A stretch of DNA of 64,000 bases from Devosia sp. RR2S18 (GCF_030177755.1 NZ_CP126539.1:2690001-2754000); one strand, 5' to 3'; counted from the first letter of the stretch, positions 27,610-37,769 are shown. Notes: generated by a model not told the origin, from the sequence alone. Program-made: numbers and translations.

Positions 27610-27855
27610 GTGTCCAAGGAGTTTTGCAAATTGACGCTCCATCTTCGCTATAGCCGCGCCACGGCGGTAGTTTATGAGGCACCAGCCGGTTCGGCGTTGC
27701 CGCATCTAGCCGTTGTGCTGCTGGACGGGGAGGTCCTTGTTGCTCACCCGCTGAACGATCGTGACGCAGCGGCGCATTACGCCTCTGAAGCGCGCAAGGT
27801 GCTCCAAGCTTTGGAGCTCTCAGACCCTACGCTTGTGATCGACCAGGAAGTCTAA
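27610..27855 (+). CDS. Hypothetical protein of 81 residues
   Basis: Starts at a GTG; the composition is protein-like (VVYEAPAGSALPHLAVVLLD, HPLNDRDAAAHYASEARKVL). No family recognised. No close neighbours on the same strand apart from the IS66 element that begins 260 bases later. Confidence 0.45.
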   Translation: MSKEFCKLTLHLRYSRATAVVYEAPAGSALPHLAVVLLDGEVLVAHPLNDRDAAAHYASEARKVLQALELSDPTLVIDQEV

Positions 27856-28197
27856 CGGTTGCTGGTCGGTCATGGACTGCGCACCGCCCCGCCGCCTCCG
27901 GAAAAACTTGGAGATCGCCGCCGTCGGTTAGGCCTATGCCCAGTTTGCCCAGTCTTGCGCTGGCCCGAGGTAGTAGGAACGGCACTGCTGTCGTAGCTCC
28001 TGTGCCTACCGGTAGGCCCCGTGACGGGAGATATCTCAGCGTAAACGGAGGTGTGCTTCTTTCTATTTCGACCGCTCCGCGAGGGCCCCACACTATCTTT
28101 TCCATCCCAGTCTTCGTAAGCGCCAAGGCCATCCCGTCTGACGTGAAGGTGAGTGGCGAGGTATTGGCACCGTAGCTTGATGACGGTGTGAGTTCCT

Positions 28198-28575
28198 ATG
28201 ACTGCGCATATGCCCAGTGATAGAAGCTTCCAGTTGCTGGAGGTGGTGCCGAACCGAATAGAGAACAGTCCGGTAGTGGGACGGCGCAACTGGCCGGACG
28301 AGACCAAGGCGCGGATCGTCGAAGAGGCATTGGCCCCCGACGTGAACGTGTCGGCGATTGCGCGGCGCTACGGGATGTCGCCGTCCCAATTGTTCGGCTG
28401 GCGCCGCAAAGCCATAGCCAAGGGCCAGGTTGAACGGCATGAACGGCTTGGCGAAGACTCTGGCACCTCGGGCGGGGTCATCGAGATCGGCATCGCGGGT
28501 GCCACAGTCCGCGTTGGGCCGGCGGTGAGTGAGGACCATCTGCGCCGTGTTATCCGTGCCATCAGGTCGGCATGA
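28198..28575 (+). CDS. tnpA: IS66 accessory protein TnpA
   Basis: 125 residues with the IS66 Orf1 helix-turn-helix (RRNWPDETKARIVEEALAPD, VSAIARRYGMSPSQLFGWRR) and the usual C-terminal GATVRVGPAVSEDHLRRVIR. It overlaps tnpB by ATGA. The frame is intact. Confidence 0.9.
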   Translation: MTAHMPSDRSFQLLEVVPNRIENSPVVGRRNWPDETKARIVEEALAPDVNVSAIARRYGMSPSQLFGWRRKAIAKGQVERHERLGEDSGTSGGVIEIGIAGATVRVGPAVSEDHLRRVIRAIRSA

Positions 28576-28908
28576 TCCCCTCGAGCGTGAAGGTGTATCT
28601 AGCCAGCCAATCGGTCGACTTCAGGAAGGGACCTGAAGGTCTGATCGGGCTGGTGCGCGATGCCGGTGCCGATCCGTTCAACGGCTCGCTTTACGTGTTC
28701 CGCGCCAAACGTGCAGACCGGATCAAGATGGGACGGGACCGGCCTCTGCCTTTACGCCAAGCGGCTGGAGAAAGCGGCGTTCTGCTGGCCCAGGATCGGC
28801 AACAGCCGGGTCCAGCTGAGCCATGCCCAACTGCTGTCGCTGGTGGAGGGCATGGACTGGAAACGGGTGCGCGCGGTGCCGGTGAGCCGTTCGCAAACGG
28901 CTGGGTAA
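28572..28908 (+). pseudogene. tnpB: IS66 TnpB, frameshifted
   Basis: The first part (MIPSSVKVYLASQSVDFRKG to RADRIK) is in one frame to about 28730. The rest (WDGTGLCLYAKRLEKAAFCW to RSQTAG) is in the next frame. Compared with IS66 relatives, a base or a few bases around IKMGRDG have been lost. Confidence 0.85.
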
Positions 28909-30063
28909 AAGCCTGCGGCAGACTGACTCACTGACCCAAAACCCTCAGGCAATCTGGAGCCTTTTGTGCCATGATGCGCCTATGGTTCCAGCCGATCCGC
29001 AGCAGCTCCCGGATGACGTTGACGCCCTCAAGGCGATGATTGCTGCTGCCCATGCCCAGAAGGCGTCGGCCGATCAAGAGCGCCTGGCGCTGGAAGCCGA
29101 AATCGCCGAAGTCAAGCTCATCAACGCTACGGCCGACGAGCGCATCGCGCGCCTGACCTCGATCATCGCCATGCTGCAGCGCGCCCAATATGGCACACGC
29201 TCGGAACGCCTGCGTCACGACCCACTCGATGATGAGCAGATGGCCTTCGTGTTCGATGAAATCGAAACCGGCATCGGCGAGATCGAGGCCGGGCTGGCCG
29301 CGCGCGACAAACAAGCTGCAGCGCCGCGTGCTTCACGTCCGCGCAAGGGCTTTGCGCCGCACCTGGAACGCATCGAGCAGGTGATCGAGCCAGAGGTGCC
29401 AGCTGATTGCGTGGGCCTTGAAGCCGTGCGCATTGGCGAGGACGTCTCCGAGCGCCTCGATGTGATCCCGGCCACATTCCGCGTCATCATCACCCGCCGC
29501 CCTAAATACGCCTATCGCCTGGCTGACGGCGAAGACCGCATCGTGCAGGCGCCGGCGCCCGACCACCTGATTGCCGGTGGCATCCCCACCGAGGCGCTGC
29601 TGGCCCAAATCGCGGTCAGCAAATACGCCGACGGCTTGCCGCTTTACCGGCAGGAGGAGATCTATGCCCGGGACGGGGTGGAACTGGAACGCTCGCTGAT
29701 GGCCCAGTGGATGGGACGGCTCGGCTTCGAACTCGAGCCGTTGGCCCAATATGTGCTGCATACCATCAAACAGGGGGAGCGCGTCTTTGCCGACGAGCCC
29801 CGGTTACCGACGATGGCACCGGGATCCGGGAAGGTGAAGACGGCTTGGCTCTGGGCCTATGCCCGGGACGATCGACCGTTCGGCGGATCAGGACCACCTA
29901 TGGTGGCCTATCGCTTCGAGGACAGTCGATCGGGTGACTGCGTCGTCCGACATCTGGATGGCTATCGCGGGATCCTGCAGGTGGACGGGTACGCCGCCTA
30001 CGACCGACTGGGTAAGGATCGTGGCGCTAACGACGCTATGACCCTGGCCGGGTGCTGGGCGCA

Positions 30064-31436
30064 TCTATGGACGCCCCCGGTTTTGCAAGAACTTTTCACG
30101 CGTTTCTGGCGGAGCCTGCGGCTGCAGTCATCTATTCGGCCTCTCGTGTTGTGACGCACCCTGCGTCACCGGCCTTGATGGAATATCCGCGAACCAGACC
30201 CCAATCACACTGCGCGAACTCGAAGTTCGATGCGCCCAACGGGTTCACCTGGTCCCGGAACGCCCGGCTTGCCATCACACGCTTTTCTGTCCTCGCAACC
30301 GCTTCAGCCCGTTTCCAGGCAGAACTGCACTACCTCGGTGTCACGCGGCCCTTTGTACGGGCTGACCATAAATTCCGCCGAACCGCAGCAACGCCCAAAC
30401 TACTCGGGCTGTTTTATTGGCGATGGCAACTGCTGCGACATTCGCGGGTCGGCGATCACGTAGCTGAGCTAGCCATGTCCAGGAGCGACCCTTCCATCGC
30501 ATGATTGAGCGACTGCCATGAATTAGCAGTTTTCGCAGATATCCGTCGCCGCGCTTGCTGATCCCACCGAGCTGTTCTTTGCCCCCCGTTGAATGCTGTC
30601 TGGGCACGAGCCCAAGCCAAGCGGCAAAGTGGCGCCCTGATGCGAAGTCGCTTGGATCACGCATGGAAGCAACAAGGGCACTGGCCGTGATGACGCCGAC
30701 GCCAGGGATTGTCATCAAGCGGCGGCAAGCCTCAGAGGACTTCGCCACCAGAGCAAGATCGTCATCGATTTGGACTAGCTTGGTTTTGATCTCACGAAGC
30801 TGGCTGACAAGATATCGTAACGCATGTCGCGCCACCGACGGGATGCGGGTCTCGCTTTCATCTTCGATCATCACGGTCAACAAGCCGATGTTGTGAGCTC
30901 GGTTCGGCCCGATGACGCCAAATTCGGCCAGATGGCCTCGGATCGCATTGATGAGCTGGGTGCGTTGGCGGATGAGCATCTCCCGGACGCGGTGAATGAC
31001 CAGGACCTCCTGCTGCATCTCCTCCTTGATCGGAACAAAACGCATCGTGGGTCGCGTTACCGCTTCGCAGATGGCCTCCGCATCGGCGGCATCATTCTTG
31101 TTGGTCTTGACATAGGGCCGTACATATTGCGCAGGGATCAACCGCACATCGTGTCCAATGCTGCGCAACAGCCGGCCCCAATAATGTGCACCCGGGCAGG
31201 CCTCAAGAGCAACGAGGCAGGCTGGTAGAGCCTGGAAGAAAGGCTCGACCTGCTCGCGCTTGAGCTGGCGCCTGACTACCACTCTACCGCGCTCATCGGC
31301 GCAATGAACTTGAAAGACGGACTTGGCAATATCGAGGCCAACTACGTGAACTGCGTTTGGCATGGTACCCTCCTTCACTCTGATGAAGCCCTATGGTGCC
31401 CCTCTGCGCGATGCCGCGGAAGGGGGCGTCCATACC
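30064..31436 (-). mobile_element. IS1111-subgroup element inside IS66 tnpC
   Basis: Inverted repeats TATGGACGCCCCC (30066-30078) and its reverse complement (31422-31434) flank a complete transposase gene. The element sits exactly between the GCWAH and RR codons of the IS66 tnpC. It is different from the IS1111 at 16990-18373. Confidence 0.86.
30341..31363 (-). CDS. IS110-family (IS1111 subgroup) transposase, apparently intact
   Basis: 340 residues from the ATG at 31363, with GGAGG eight bases upstream. DEDD N-terminal domain: VVGLDIAKSVFQVHC and KNDAADAEAICEAV. Transposase_20 domain: LMTIPGVGVITASALVASM and FAAWLGLVPRQHSTGGKEQL. The length is normal and no defect is visible. It is one of only a few IS genes here that look functional. 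Confidence 0.92.
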   Translation of the reverse strand: MPNAVHVVGLDIAKSVFQVHCADERGRVVVRRQLKREQVEPFFQALPACLVALEACPGAHYWGRLLRSIGHDVRLIPAQYVRPYVKTNKNDAADAEAICEAVTRPTMRFVPIKEEMQQEVLVIHRVREMLIRQRTQLINAIRGHLAEFGVIGPNRAHNIGLLTVMIEDESETRIPSVARHALRYLVSQLREIKTKLVQIDDDLALVAKSSEACRRLMTIPGVGVITASALVASMRDPSDFASGRHFAAWLGLVPRQHSTGGKEQLGGISKRGDGYLRKLLIHGSRSIMRWKGRSWTWLAQLRDRRPANVAAVAIANKTARVVWALLRFGGIYGQPVQRAA

Positions 31437-31921
31437 ATCATTCGCGGCGCAGGTTCTTCGACCTGCATGCCAGCGATGGCTCGCCCTTTGCCGGTGTCGT
31501 AGTCAAGGCCATGGCGCCGCTCTGGGCCATTGAGGAGGACATCCGCGGGTATGGTGCCGAGGTTCGCGCCTGCCGAGCGATCACGCCCCATCGTGACCGA
31601 CCTGTTCGCCATGCTGGATCGGGAGCTGCCGCGCCTGTCGGGCAAGTCCAAACTGGCCGAGATCATCCGCTATACCGTCAGCCGCCGCGCCGCTCTCGAG
31701 CGCTTCCTTGCCGACGGTCGCATCGAGATCGACTCAAATATCGTCGAACGGGCAATCCGTCCGCAGACCATCACCCGCAAGAATGCGCTCTTCGCCGGCT
31801 CAGATGGTGGTGGCCGCGCTTGGGCGTACGCCTTCGGTGAAGGCCGCCTTGTCCGTTTAGGTGCTTCGGTCTGATGCTGCGCTCATGAGTATGCTCTTAC
31901 GAGCGCAGTTATGAGCACAGC

Positions 31922-32287
31922 ATGGGTCATGTGACGGTTATTTCTGGTCCCGAGCGTCGGCGGCAGTGGAGCGATGGGGAGCGCGAGGCGATCCTGATGG
32001 CGGCTTTCGCTCCCGGCGCTGTTGTTGCCAAGGTCGCGCGGCAGTTCGATGTTTCCACGAGCCTGATCTACAAGTGGCGCCGTGAGGCTCTCAAGGGTGA
32101 GGAGCCGGCGTTTGTACCAGCGGTGTTGCAGCAGGATGCCCCTCATCCTGCGCAGCGGGGTTGGGCTGACCAGCCAACTGCGATCTCGCCCGCCATCATC
32201 GTAGATCTGGCGCCTGGCCGAAGCGTACGTATTTCGCCCCAGGCGCCCGAAGGGCTGGTGACTTCGGTACTGCGGGCACTGCGATGA
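31922..32287 (+). CDS. tnpA: IS66 accessory protein TnpA
   Basis: 121 residues. HTH region QWSDGEREAILMAAFAPGAV, KVARQFDVSTSLIYKWRREA, and C-terminus GRSVRISPQAPEGLVTSVLR. Overlaps tnpB by four bases. Confidence 0.9.
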   Translation: MGHVTVISGPERRRQWSDGEREAILMAAFAPGAVVAKVARQFDVSTSLIYKWRREALKGEEPAFVPAVLQQDAPHPAQRGWADQPTAISPAIIVDLAPGRSVRISPQAPEGLVTSVLRALR

Positions 32288-32631
32288 TCCCGGTTCGCTC
32301 CGATGTGCGCGTGTGGCTGGCCAGCGGCTATACCGATATGCGCAAGGGTATGGGTGGCTTGGCACGCCTGATCCAGGAAGGATTGGGACGGGACCCGTTT
32401 GCCGGAGACGTGTTCGTGTTTCGGGGGCGCAGCGGAACACTGATCAAGGCCCTCTGGCACGACGGTGTGGGCCTGTCGCTCTATGCCAAGCGCCTGGAAC
32501 GTGGGCGCTTCATCTGGCCCTCCACGGAGGGTGGTGTCGTCCATTTGAGCTGCGGTCAGATGAGCTATCTGCTCGAGGGGATCGACTGGCGTAACCCGCA
32601 GCAGAGCTGGCGTCCCACGCGCGCGGGGTAG
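32284..32631 (+). CDS. tnpB: IS66 accessory protein TnpB
   Basis: 115 residues with the family pattern VWLASGYTDMRKGMGGLARL, DPFAGDVFVFRGRSGTLIKA and YAKRLERGRFIWPS. The last ~12 residues (RNPQQSWRPTRAG) match the family less closely. Intact. Confidence 0.9.
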   Translation: MIPVRSDVRVWLASGYTDMRKGMGGLARLIQEGLGRDPFAGDVFVFRGRSGTLIKALWHDGVGLSLYAKRLERGRFIWPSTEGGVVHLSCGQMSYLLEGIDWRNPQQSWRPTRAG

Positions 32632-32695
32632 ACCCTTTTCTTTTCGTCTTGGCGCAATTTTCTGCTTCACGCCTGAGCATGGCTATGATTCCATC

Positions 32696-33788
32696 ATGGC
32701 CATGCAGTCCAGTGTTTCGCCCCTGCCCGATGATGTGGAAGCCCTCAAAACGGCCTTGGCAGCGGCCACCATGCGGGCCGACCAAGCTGAGGCGGCACTG
32801 CTGGGCGCTCGGGCCGAGCGGTCCGATGACCAGGCACTGATCGCGCATCTCAAGCTGCAGATCGAGAAGCTCAAGCACCAGCTTTTCGGCGCCAGGTCGG
32901 AGCGGAGCAGCCGCCTGCTGGACCAACTCGAGCTTCAGCTCGAGGAGTTGGAAGCCACGGCCAGCCAGGACGAGGCAATGGCTCAGCTGGCGGCCCGCAA
33001 GGCCGCCGCTGCAACCGGCTTTGAACGGCGCCGACCATCCCGCCAGCCGTTTCCTGAGCATCTGCCGCGCGAGCGCGTCGTCATTCCTGCGCCTTGTACT
33101 TGTTCAGCTTGCGGCGGCACCCGCTTGAGCCGGATCGGTGAAGATGTCACCGAGACGCTCGAAGTCATTCCGCGCCGCTGGAAGGTCATTCAGACGGTGC
33201 GTGAGAAGTTCGCTTGTCGGGACTGCGAGAAGATCAGCCAGCCACCGGCACCATTTCATGTGGTTGCCCGCGGCTGGGCGGGCCCCGGCTTACTGGCAAT
33301 GATGCTGTTCGAGAAGTTCGGCCAGCATCAACCGCTTAACCGGCAGGTGGAACGCTATGGTCGCGAGGGCGTGCCGCTCAGCCTCTCGACCCTTGCCGAT
33401 CAGGTCGGAGCGGCCGCGGCGGTGCTCGAACCTTTGCATCATAGGCTGGCGGCTCACGTCATGGGTGCCGAACGGCTGCACGGCGATGATACCACCGTGC
33501 CGGTGCTTGCCAGAGGCAAGGCCGCAACGGGCCGGATCTGGACCTATGTCCGCGATGACCGACCCTTTGGCGGACCGGCGCCACCAGCAGCGCTGTTCTA
33601 CTATTCGCCCAATCGCGCCGGTGAGCATCCAAGGCAACACCTGGCGGATTGGTCCGGTATTCTGCAGGCCGACGCCTATGGCGGCTATGCCCGGCTCTAT
33701 GATGCTGGTCGCCAACCCGGTCCGGTCCTGGAGGAGCCACGCGCGCCGCGCCTTCTTCACGCTGGCCGATATCGAGGCGAGCGCCGGA
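32696..33788 (+). pseudogene. tnpC: IS66 TnpC transposase, truncated by IS5
   Basis: From MAMQSSVSPLPDDVEALKTA through the zinc finger CTCSACGGTRLSRIGEDVTE and core GILQADAYGGYARLYD. A frameshift follows near 33735 (HARRAFFTLADIEAS continues in another frame). The coding sequence ends where the IS5 element begins at about 33789. The open frame that runs on to 34465 is antisense IS5 sequence. Confidence 0.85.
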
Positions 33789-34876
33789 TCTCCGCAATCA
33801 TTCTTTGGCAACCGCACCAGATTGTAGGCAGCGAAGGTGAAGGCCCAGCCAACCCGTTCGAGCCCCTTGAACCTAGTCTTGCGCTGTCCGGCCACGGTCT
33901 TGATCCAGCCGAAGGCCTCTTCAATCCGCTTTCTGATGCGCAGGCTCACGGCGTAGCCGGAATGGCGTGCCGTGCGTCCATCGATCGCGGAGCGGCGGCC
34001 GCTGATGTTGCGGGCGACATGCGGCGTCACCTGCATCGAGCGCAGCTCGTTGATGAAGTCCTCAGCGTCATATCCTTTGTCGGCGCCCAGCGTAATCGTC
34101 CGCGGCCGATCGGCATGGGGCTCAATCATATGCAGCGCCGCCACTCGTTCGGCATGGCCGTCCGCCTGCGTCAGGCAGGCATCGACCAAAAGTCCGTGGC
34201 GGTTCTCCATCAGTCCGTGCCCCATAAAGCAGAGCTTGGCCTCTTTGTCCGCACCCTTCTTGTACAATCGGGCTTGCGGGTCGGTGCTCGATGCATGGGT
34301 GGCGTTCGACCGCTTCTGACCATGAAAGCTCGCATCCGGGTTGCGCCCACCACTGCTCCCAGGCGGCTCATCCGCGTTGTCCTCCGGGCACCTGGGCCGG
34401 ACACTCTTCATCGACGCCCACGCCTCGATCAGCGTGCCATCGACCGAGAAGTGCTCCGTGGATAGCAGCTTCTTGACTGGGGGCTGTGCCAGGACCGCTG
34501 CCAGGAACTTGGCCGCGATATCGCCCTCGAGCAGCCGGTCGCGGTTCTTCGAGAAACTCGAATGGTCCCAAACAGCATCATCGATCCCGAGGCCCACGAA
34601 CCAGCGGAACAGCAGGTCAAACTCCAGCCGCTCCATCAACTGGCGCTCCGAACGGATCGAATAGAATGCCTGCAGCAGCATCGCCCGCAGCAGCTTCTCG
34701 GGCGCGATGGAGGGCCGCCCCAAACCCGAATATAGCGAAGAAAACTCACCTTCCAGCGCCAGCAGCGCCTCATTCACCAGCCGACGGATCGTACGCAGCG
34801 GGTGATCCTTCCGCACCCGTGACTCCAGATCCACATAGCTGAACAAGGCACCAGTTCTCTCGTCCGATCCCCGCAA
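33290..34876 (-). CDS. IS5-family transposase with a foreign fused tail
   Basis: Residues 1-360 form a near-complete IS5 transposase: DUF772 region (HPLRTIRRLVNEALLALEGE, IRSERQLMERLEFDLLFRWF), FSVDGTLIEAWAS, TLGADKGYDAEDFI and RIEEAFGWIKTVAGQRKTRF. The natural C-terminus is cut just after YNLVRLPK. The frame then runs about 168 residues into the antisense of IS66 tnpC, giving a 528-residue open frame. Activity is doubtful because one IS end is also gone. Confidence 0.82.
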   Translation of the reverse strand: MRGSDERTGALFSYVDLESRVRKDHPLRTIRRLVNEALLALEGEFSSLYSGLGRPSIAPEKLLRAMLLQAFYSIRSERQLMERLEFDLLFRWFVGLGIDDAVWDHSSFSKNRDRLLEGDIAAKFLAAVLAQPPVKKLLSTEHFSVDGTLIEAWASMKSVRPRCPEDNADEPPGSSGGRNPDASFHGQKRSNATHASSTDPQARLYKKGADKEAKLCFMGHGLMENRHGLLVDACLTQADGHAERVAALHMIEPHADRPRTITLGADKGYDAEDFINELRSMQVTPHVARNISGRRSAIDGRTARHSGYAVSLRIRKRIEEAFGWIKTVAGQRKTRFKGLERVGWAFTFAAYNLVRLPKNDCGDPALASISASVKKARRAWLLQDRTGLATSIIEPGIAAIGVGLQNTGPIRQVLPWMLTGAIGRIVEQRCWWRRSAKGSVIADIGPDPARCGLASGKHRHGGIIAVQPFGTHDVSRQPMMQRFEHRRGRSDLIGKGREAERHALATIAFHLPVKRLMLAELLEQHHCQ

Positions 34877-34954
34877 TCCCGCCTCCCCAAATCAGCGGAC
34901 ACCATTGAATCACGCGACAGCCGATCCGACGAGCGACTTCTTCAACACCCTGCT
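33789..34954 (-). mobile_element. IS5-family element (second type), left end missing
   Basis: The right end TTCAACACCCTGCTAG at about 34939-34954 is the common terminus of one IS5 group. The matching end is not found at 33789, where the sequence passes directly into IS66 tnpC, so a short piece was deleted. Confidence 0.72.
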
Positions 34955-34991
34955 AGATGTGAGACGAAGGTGGCTTAGAGCTTTTCACCTA

Positions 34992-36302
34992 TCAACGCGC
35001 TCCAGAGCCGAACAGCACCGTTTTGACTGTTTTGAAGAGCACGAGCAGATCGAGATCCAGCGAGAGATGCTTGATGTAGTATAGGTCAAAAGAGAGCTTC
35101 TCGAGCTCCTCCTGCGTGGTTCCGGCGTAACCCGACGTCACTTGTGCCCAGCCGGTGATGCCGGGCAAGACTAGTGACCGCAAGGCGTATTTAGGCTCGA
35201 CCTCCTCAACCGCTCGAGAGACGTATTCCGCAACAGGTCTGGGGCCGATCAGGCTCATATCGCCGCGCAATATGTTGACGATCTGAGGCAGCTCATCGAA
35301 ACGCAACTTCCGGATCAGTTCACAACCTGGAATGATCCGCTTATCGCCGATACTGGTCGATCCGCCCCCACTACCCCGGTACATAGTTCGGAACTTGTAC
35401 ATGCGGAAGCGGCGCCCACCATATCCGCGACGGATCTGAACAAAGACCACCGGGCTGCCATCTCGTGCAAATATGTAAAGCGCGACAAGCGCCGCGATAG
35501 GCACCGTCAGTGGCAGGCTCAGAAGCACACCGGCTAGATCAAAGAAGCGCTTTGTACGCGCATAGAGCATCTGGCCGGGTGCGTACGACAGGTGCGATGT
35601 GTCGAAACTCGAAACGTCCAATCTCCCCCGCTTTATTTCCAGATAGCGCATCCACGGCATGACCTCGATGCCGCCCAGATAACAGGCCGCCAACAGCGGA
35701 GACCATGCTTCGCTGTGGTGCTCCGTGGGGTCAATCAACAGGATCTCGGTGCCCCCGAGTTCAGCTTCCGGCCCAGCGAGCAAAGGCAGTTCGCCGATTT
35801 CACGCATGACGTGGTCTGAACCAGAAAAGCCTGCCAGAGCCACTCTTTCATCCAGCTGGCGGTGAAAGCGGACATTGGCAAACGCCATACAGAACACAGT
35901 AATGGGAAGACACAGCGCCAGCCCCGAATAGCTCACCGGGACCCGCAGAGCCGATAGAACGCTAACAGCGACGCTGAAGAGCGCGGCAGTCACCACACTG
36001 GAGATAACAATGGGCGCCTCATGGCGCCGAAACGCCGTCAGAATTGCCGCAGATATCAAAGGAACGAAGGAGAGGGCGAGAATCGCGGCGCTGATATTGA
36101 GCCAGTCTGTTCGCCCCGGAAGCGTGATAATGTAGAGGTAGCACAGCGCCTGCAGGATCACCGCCACGCCTACGGCGAAGGAAAAAGACTGTATCTCGCG
36201 AGCGAAGCGGTGACGTCGCGTGCGCCCACCTTGTGTTTGAACATAGGAGAGATCACGCACCGGATAGCTCGGGCCGGATCGACGTCGAGAGCGCTTTAGC
36301 AT
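34992..36302 (-). CDS. Polyprenyl-phosphate sugar-1-phosphate transferase (WbaP/ExoY/WcaJ type)
   Basis: 436 residues. Four to five N-terminal transmembrane helices (50-150) are followed by a degenerate CoA-binding-like segment. The C-terminal bacterial sugar transferase domain starts at about 245: KRFFDLAGVLLSLPLTVPIA, QIRRGYGGRRFRMYKFRTM, KLRFDELPQIVNILRGDMSL and IGPRPV. It loads the first sugar phosphate onto undecaprenyl phosphate at the inner membrane, starting polysaccharide assembly. It lies 28 bases after a GT4 gene on the same strand. Sugar specificity (galactose, glucose or an amino sugar) cannot be told. Confidence 0.92.
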   Translation of the reverse strand: MLKRSRRRSGPSYPVRDLSYVQTQGGRTRRHRFAREIQSFSFAVGVAVILQALCYLYIITLPGRTDWLNISAAILALSFVPLISAAILTAFRRHEAPIVISSVVTAALFSVAVSVLSALRVPVSYSGLALCLPITVFCMAFANVRFHRQLDERVALAGFSGSDHVMREIGELPLLAGPEAELGGTEILLIDPTEHHSEAWSPLLAACYLGGIEVMPWMRYLEIKRGRLDVSSFDTSHLSYAPGQMLYARTKRFFDLAGVLLSLPLTVPIAALVALYIFARDGSPVVFVQIRRGYGGRRFRMYKFRTMYRGSGGGSTSIGDKRIIPGCELIRKLRFDELPQIVNILRGDMSLIGPRPVAEYVSRAVEEVEPKYALRSLVLPGITGWAQVTSGYAGTTQEELEKLSFDLYYIKHLSLDLDLLVLFKTVKTVLFGSGAR

Positions 36303-36330
36303 GAGGCTGTGCCTTGGCGGTGGCGCTGCA

Positions 36331-37461
36331 CTAGAGCCCCATGGTTTCGATCATTTGTGCGTTAATCGTACGCACGTCGAACTTCTGTTCGGCGAGACGC
36401 CGGCTCTGGCGACCCATCTCCGACACTAGGCTTGGCTCATCGATAAACTTTTGCATCGCTTCAGCCAGAGCAGCGGGGTTTCGGGGCGGCACGAAGAACC
36501 CGTTAACACCTTCTACCACCGTTTCCCTACACCCCGGTGTGTCGGCGGTGATTACCGGACGGCCACTCGCCATCGCCTCCTGGATTGAACGCGGAAGCCC
36601 TTCCCTATAGTAGGACGGAAGGACATACACCCCGCTTTGGGCAAGCCACGGGCGGACGTCGACATGGCCGGGCCACTCTATGATCTTGTTCTCTGCCCAC
36701 TGCTTAATGTGAGCAAGAGCAATCGCGTCGGGGTTGGAATCAACTCCGCCGAGGAGAACGAAGCGCACCTCAGGAAATTTGGCCTTAATGATCTTCGCCG
36801 CTTCCACGTAGTCGACAATCCCCTTTGCAGCTAATAGCCGCGCGGCGAGTACGAAGGTGATTGGCTTGTTTGCTGGAGGGAGAAGGGGCCACGCGGAGAG
36901 ATCTACGCCTGTTCCATTAACGCGCACGATCTGGTCACCCTTGACCATCCCCATGGCTTGCAGTTCACGAGCGTCGTCAGGATTCTGAACGAATACTTTT
37001 TCAGCTCGGCTAAGCGCGAGGGTATAAAGCAACCGCGCTACACAGTGGATCGACGCGCCGGGCAGACGTTCGCGAGCCCGCATGTCAAAGGCGTAGCCCA
37101 ACCCAGCGACAAGAGCGTATCGTTGCGGAACTCCTGCCATTGCCGCTGCCAAAGTGCCATAAATCACGGGCTTAATTGCAAAGCTTAGAACCGCATCCAG
37201 AGAGAGGCCTGCCAGGACGTGGCGCAGTTGGAGCAAATCTGTGACATCACGCACCGGATTAAGCCCCGTGCGCGATAAGGAAATTTCGACCGCCTCGACG
37301 CCTATGTTGGCTAGTGCCTTCCGCTTCGTCGCATCAATGCCTGGGGCAAGGGCGAATACCTGATGCCCCCGCCGCGCGATGTCTTCAAGAAGCGGTGCGC
37401 GGAAGTTTAGTAGCGAGAAGGCATCATTGCTGATGATTGCGAATCGTACCTTGCGTATCAA
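36331..37461 (-). CDS. GT4 glycosyltransferase, PglA-like
   Basis: 376 residues from a TTG start that overlaps the stop of a preceding small frame (TTGA). N-terminal GT4 acceptor domain with FAIISNDAFSLLNFRAPLLE; C-terminal domain with FVLAARLLAAKGIVDYVEAA, RFVLLGGVDSN, and the donor-site motif YREGLPRSIQEAMASGRPVI. The sequence style resembles enzymes adding the second sugar to a lipid-linked acceptor. Acting on the product of the adjacent phosphoglycosyl transferase is a plausible inference. Confidence 0.88.
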   Translation of the reverse strand: MIRKVRFAIISNDAFSLLNFRAPLLEDIARRGHQVFALAPGIDATKRKALANIGVEAVEISLSRTGLNPVRDVTDLLQLRHVLAGLSLDAVLSFAIKPVIYGTLAAAMAGVPQRYALVAGLGYAFDMRARERLPGASIHCVARLLYTLALSRAEKVFVQNPDDARELQAMGMVKGDQIVRVNGTGVDLSAWPLLPPANKPITFVLAARLLAAKGIVDYVEAAKIIKAKFPEVRFVLLGGVDSNPDAIALAHIKQWAENKIIEWPGHVDVRPWLAQSGVYVLPSYYREGLPRSIQEAMASGRPVITADTPGCRETVVEGVNGFFVPPRNPAALAEAMQKFIDEPSLVSEMGRQSRRLAEQKFDVRTINAQMIETMGL

Positions 37462-37769
37462 GGTGAACTGGCCAAAAGGTTTTCTGGAGCAGGAACCTGT
37501 GCATCATAACGAAGGAGGCGGCGCACATAGTCAAGGCTACGACTTGGATTGAGCCTACGGGCCGGATACAAAACTGACAGACCAGTTGCTCGTCCGTACC
37601 GGTGAGGTGAATTCACTCGGTTTCCCTCCGTGGGCACAACGATGCGAACTTTCCTCGAGCGGGCTAGTGGAAGGGACCGTGCCAGCATGCCCTCTACGAA
37701 TGAGTGCTGGAGTGGGTTGGACCTACCGAGGATGGCTACAACGGTTTGCAAAGTCACCCACACCCACAA
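37458..37769 (-). CDS. Possible small ORF coupled to the GT4 gene
   Basis: 103 residues without an ATG (first codon TTG after an in-frame stop). Its stop overlaps the TTG start of the glycosyltransferase by TTGA. The sequence has a plausible middle (ARSRKVRIVVPTEGNRVNSP) but no family match. It may be the remnant of a gene whose only remaining role, if any, is coupling. Low confidence. Confidence 0.25.
   Translation of the reverse strand: MWVWVTLQTVVAILGRSNPLQHSFVEGMLARSLPLARSRKVRIVVPTEGNRVNSPHRYGRATGLSVLYPARRLNPSRSLDYVRRLLRYDAQVPAPENLLASSP

Larger units (their letters stand above)
28116..31830 (+). mobile_element. IS66-family element (second), decayed and interrupted by IS1111
   Basis: The left end reads GTAAGCGCC at 28116, an IS66-type terminus. 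tnpA is intact, tnpB frameshifted, and tnpC split by an IS1111 element and frameshifted. The right end is missing: tnpC diverges at about 31825 (GRAW followed by foreign sequence), next to the third IS66 element. Confidence 0.8.
28982..31874 (+). pseudogene. tnpC: IS66 TnpC transposase, split by IS1111 and frameshifted
   Basis: Part one (MVPADPQQLPDDVDALKAMI to MTLAGCWAH) runs to about 30063. After the IS1111 insert it resumes at about 31437 with RRFFDLHASDGSPF. It shifts frame near 31570 and continues AERSRPIVTDLFAMLDRELP to IRPQTITRKNALFAGSDGGG. The final ~40 residues are replaced. A homologous C-terminal fragment lies at 45041-45651. Confidence 0.85.
31880..33788 (+). mobile_element. IS66-family element (third), cut by IS5
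   Basis: Contains intact tnpA and tnpB and a tnpC cut at about 33788 by an IS5-family element. The left boundary is approximate, because no clear GTAAGCG terminus was found before tnpA. It belongs to a different IS66 subgroup from the first two. Confidence 0.75.

Noticed and set aside
33789-34465. Continuation of IS66 TnpC to 589 residues.
   Set aside because: After about 33788 the frame is the antisense of an IS5 transposase, so the long open frame is accidental.
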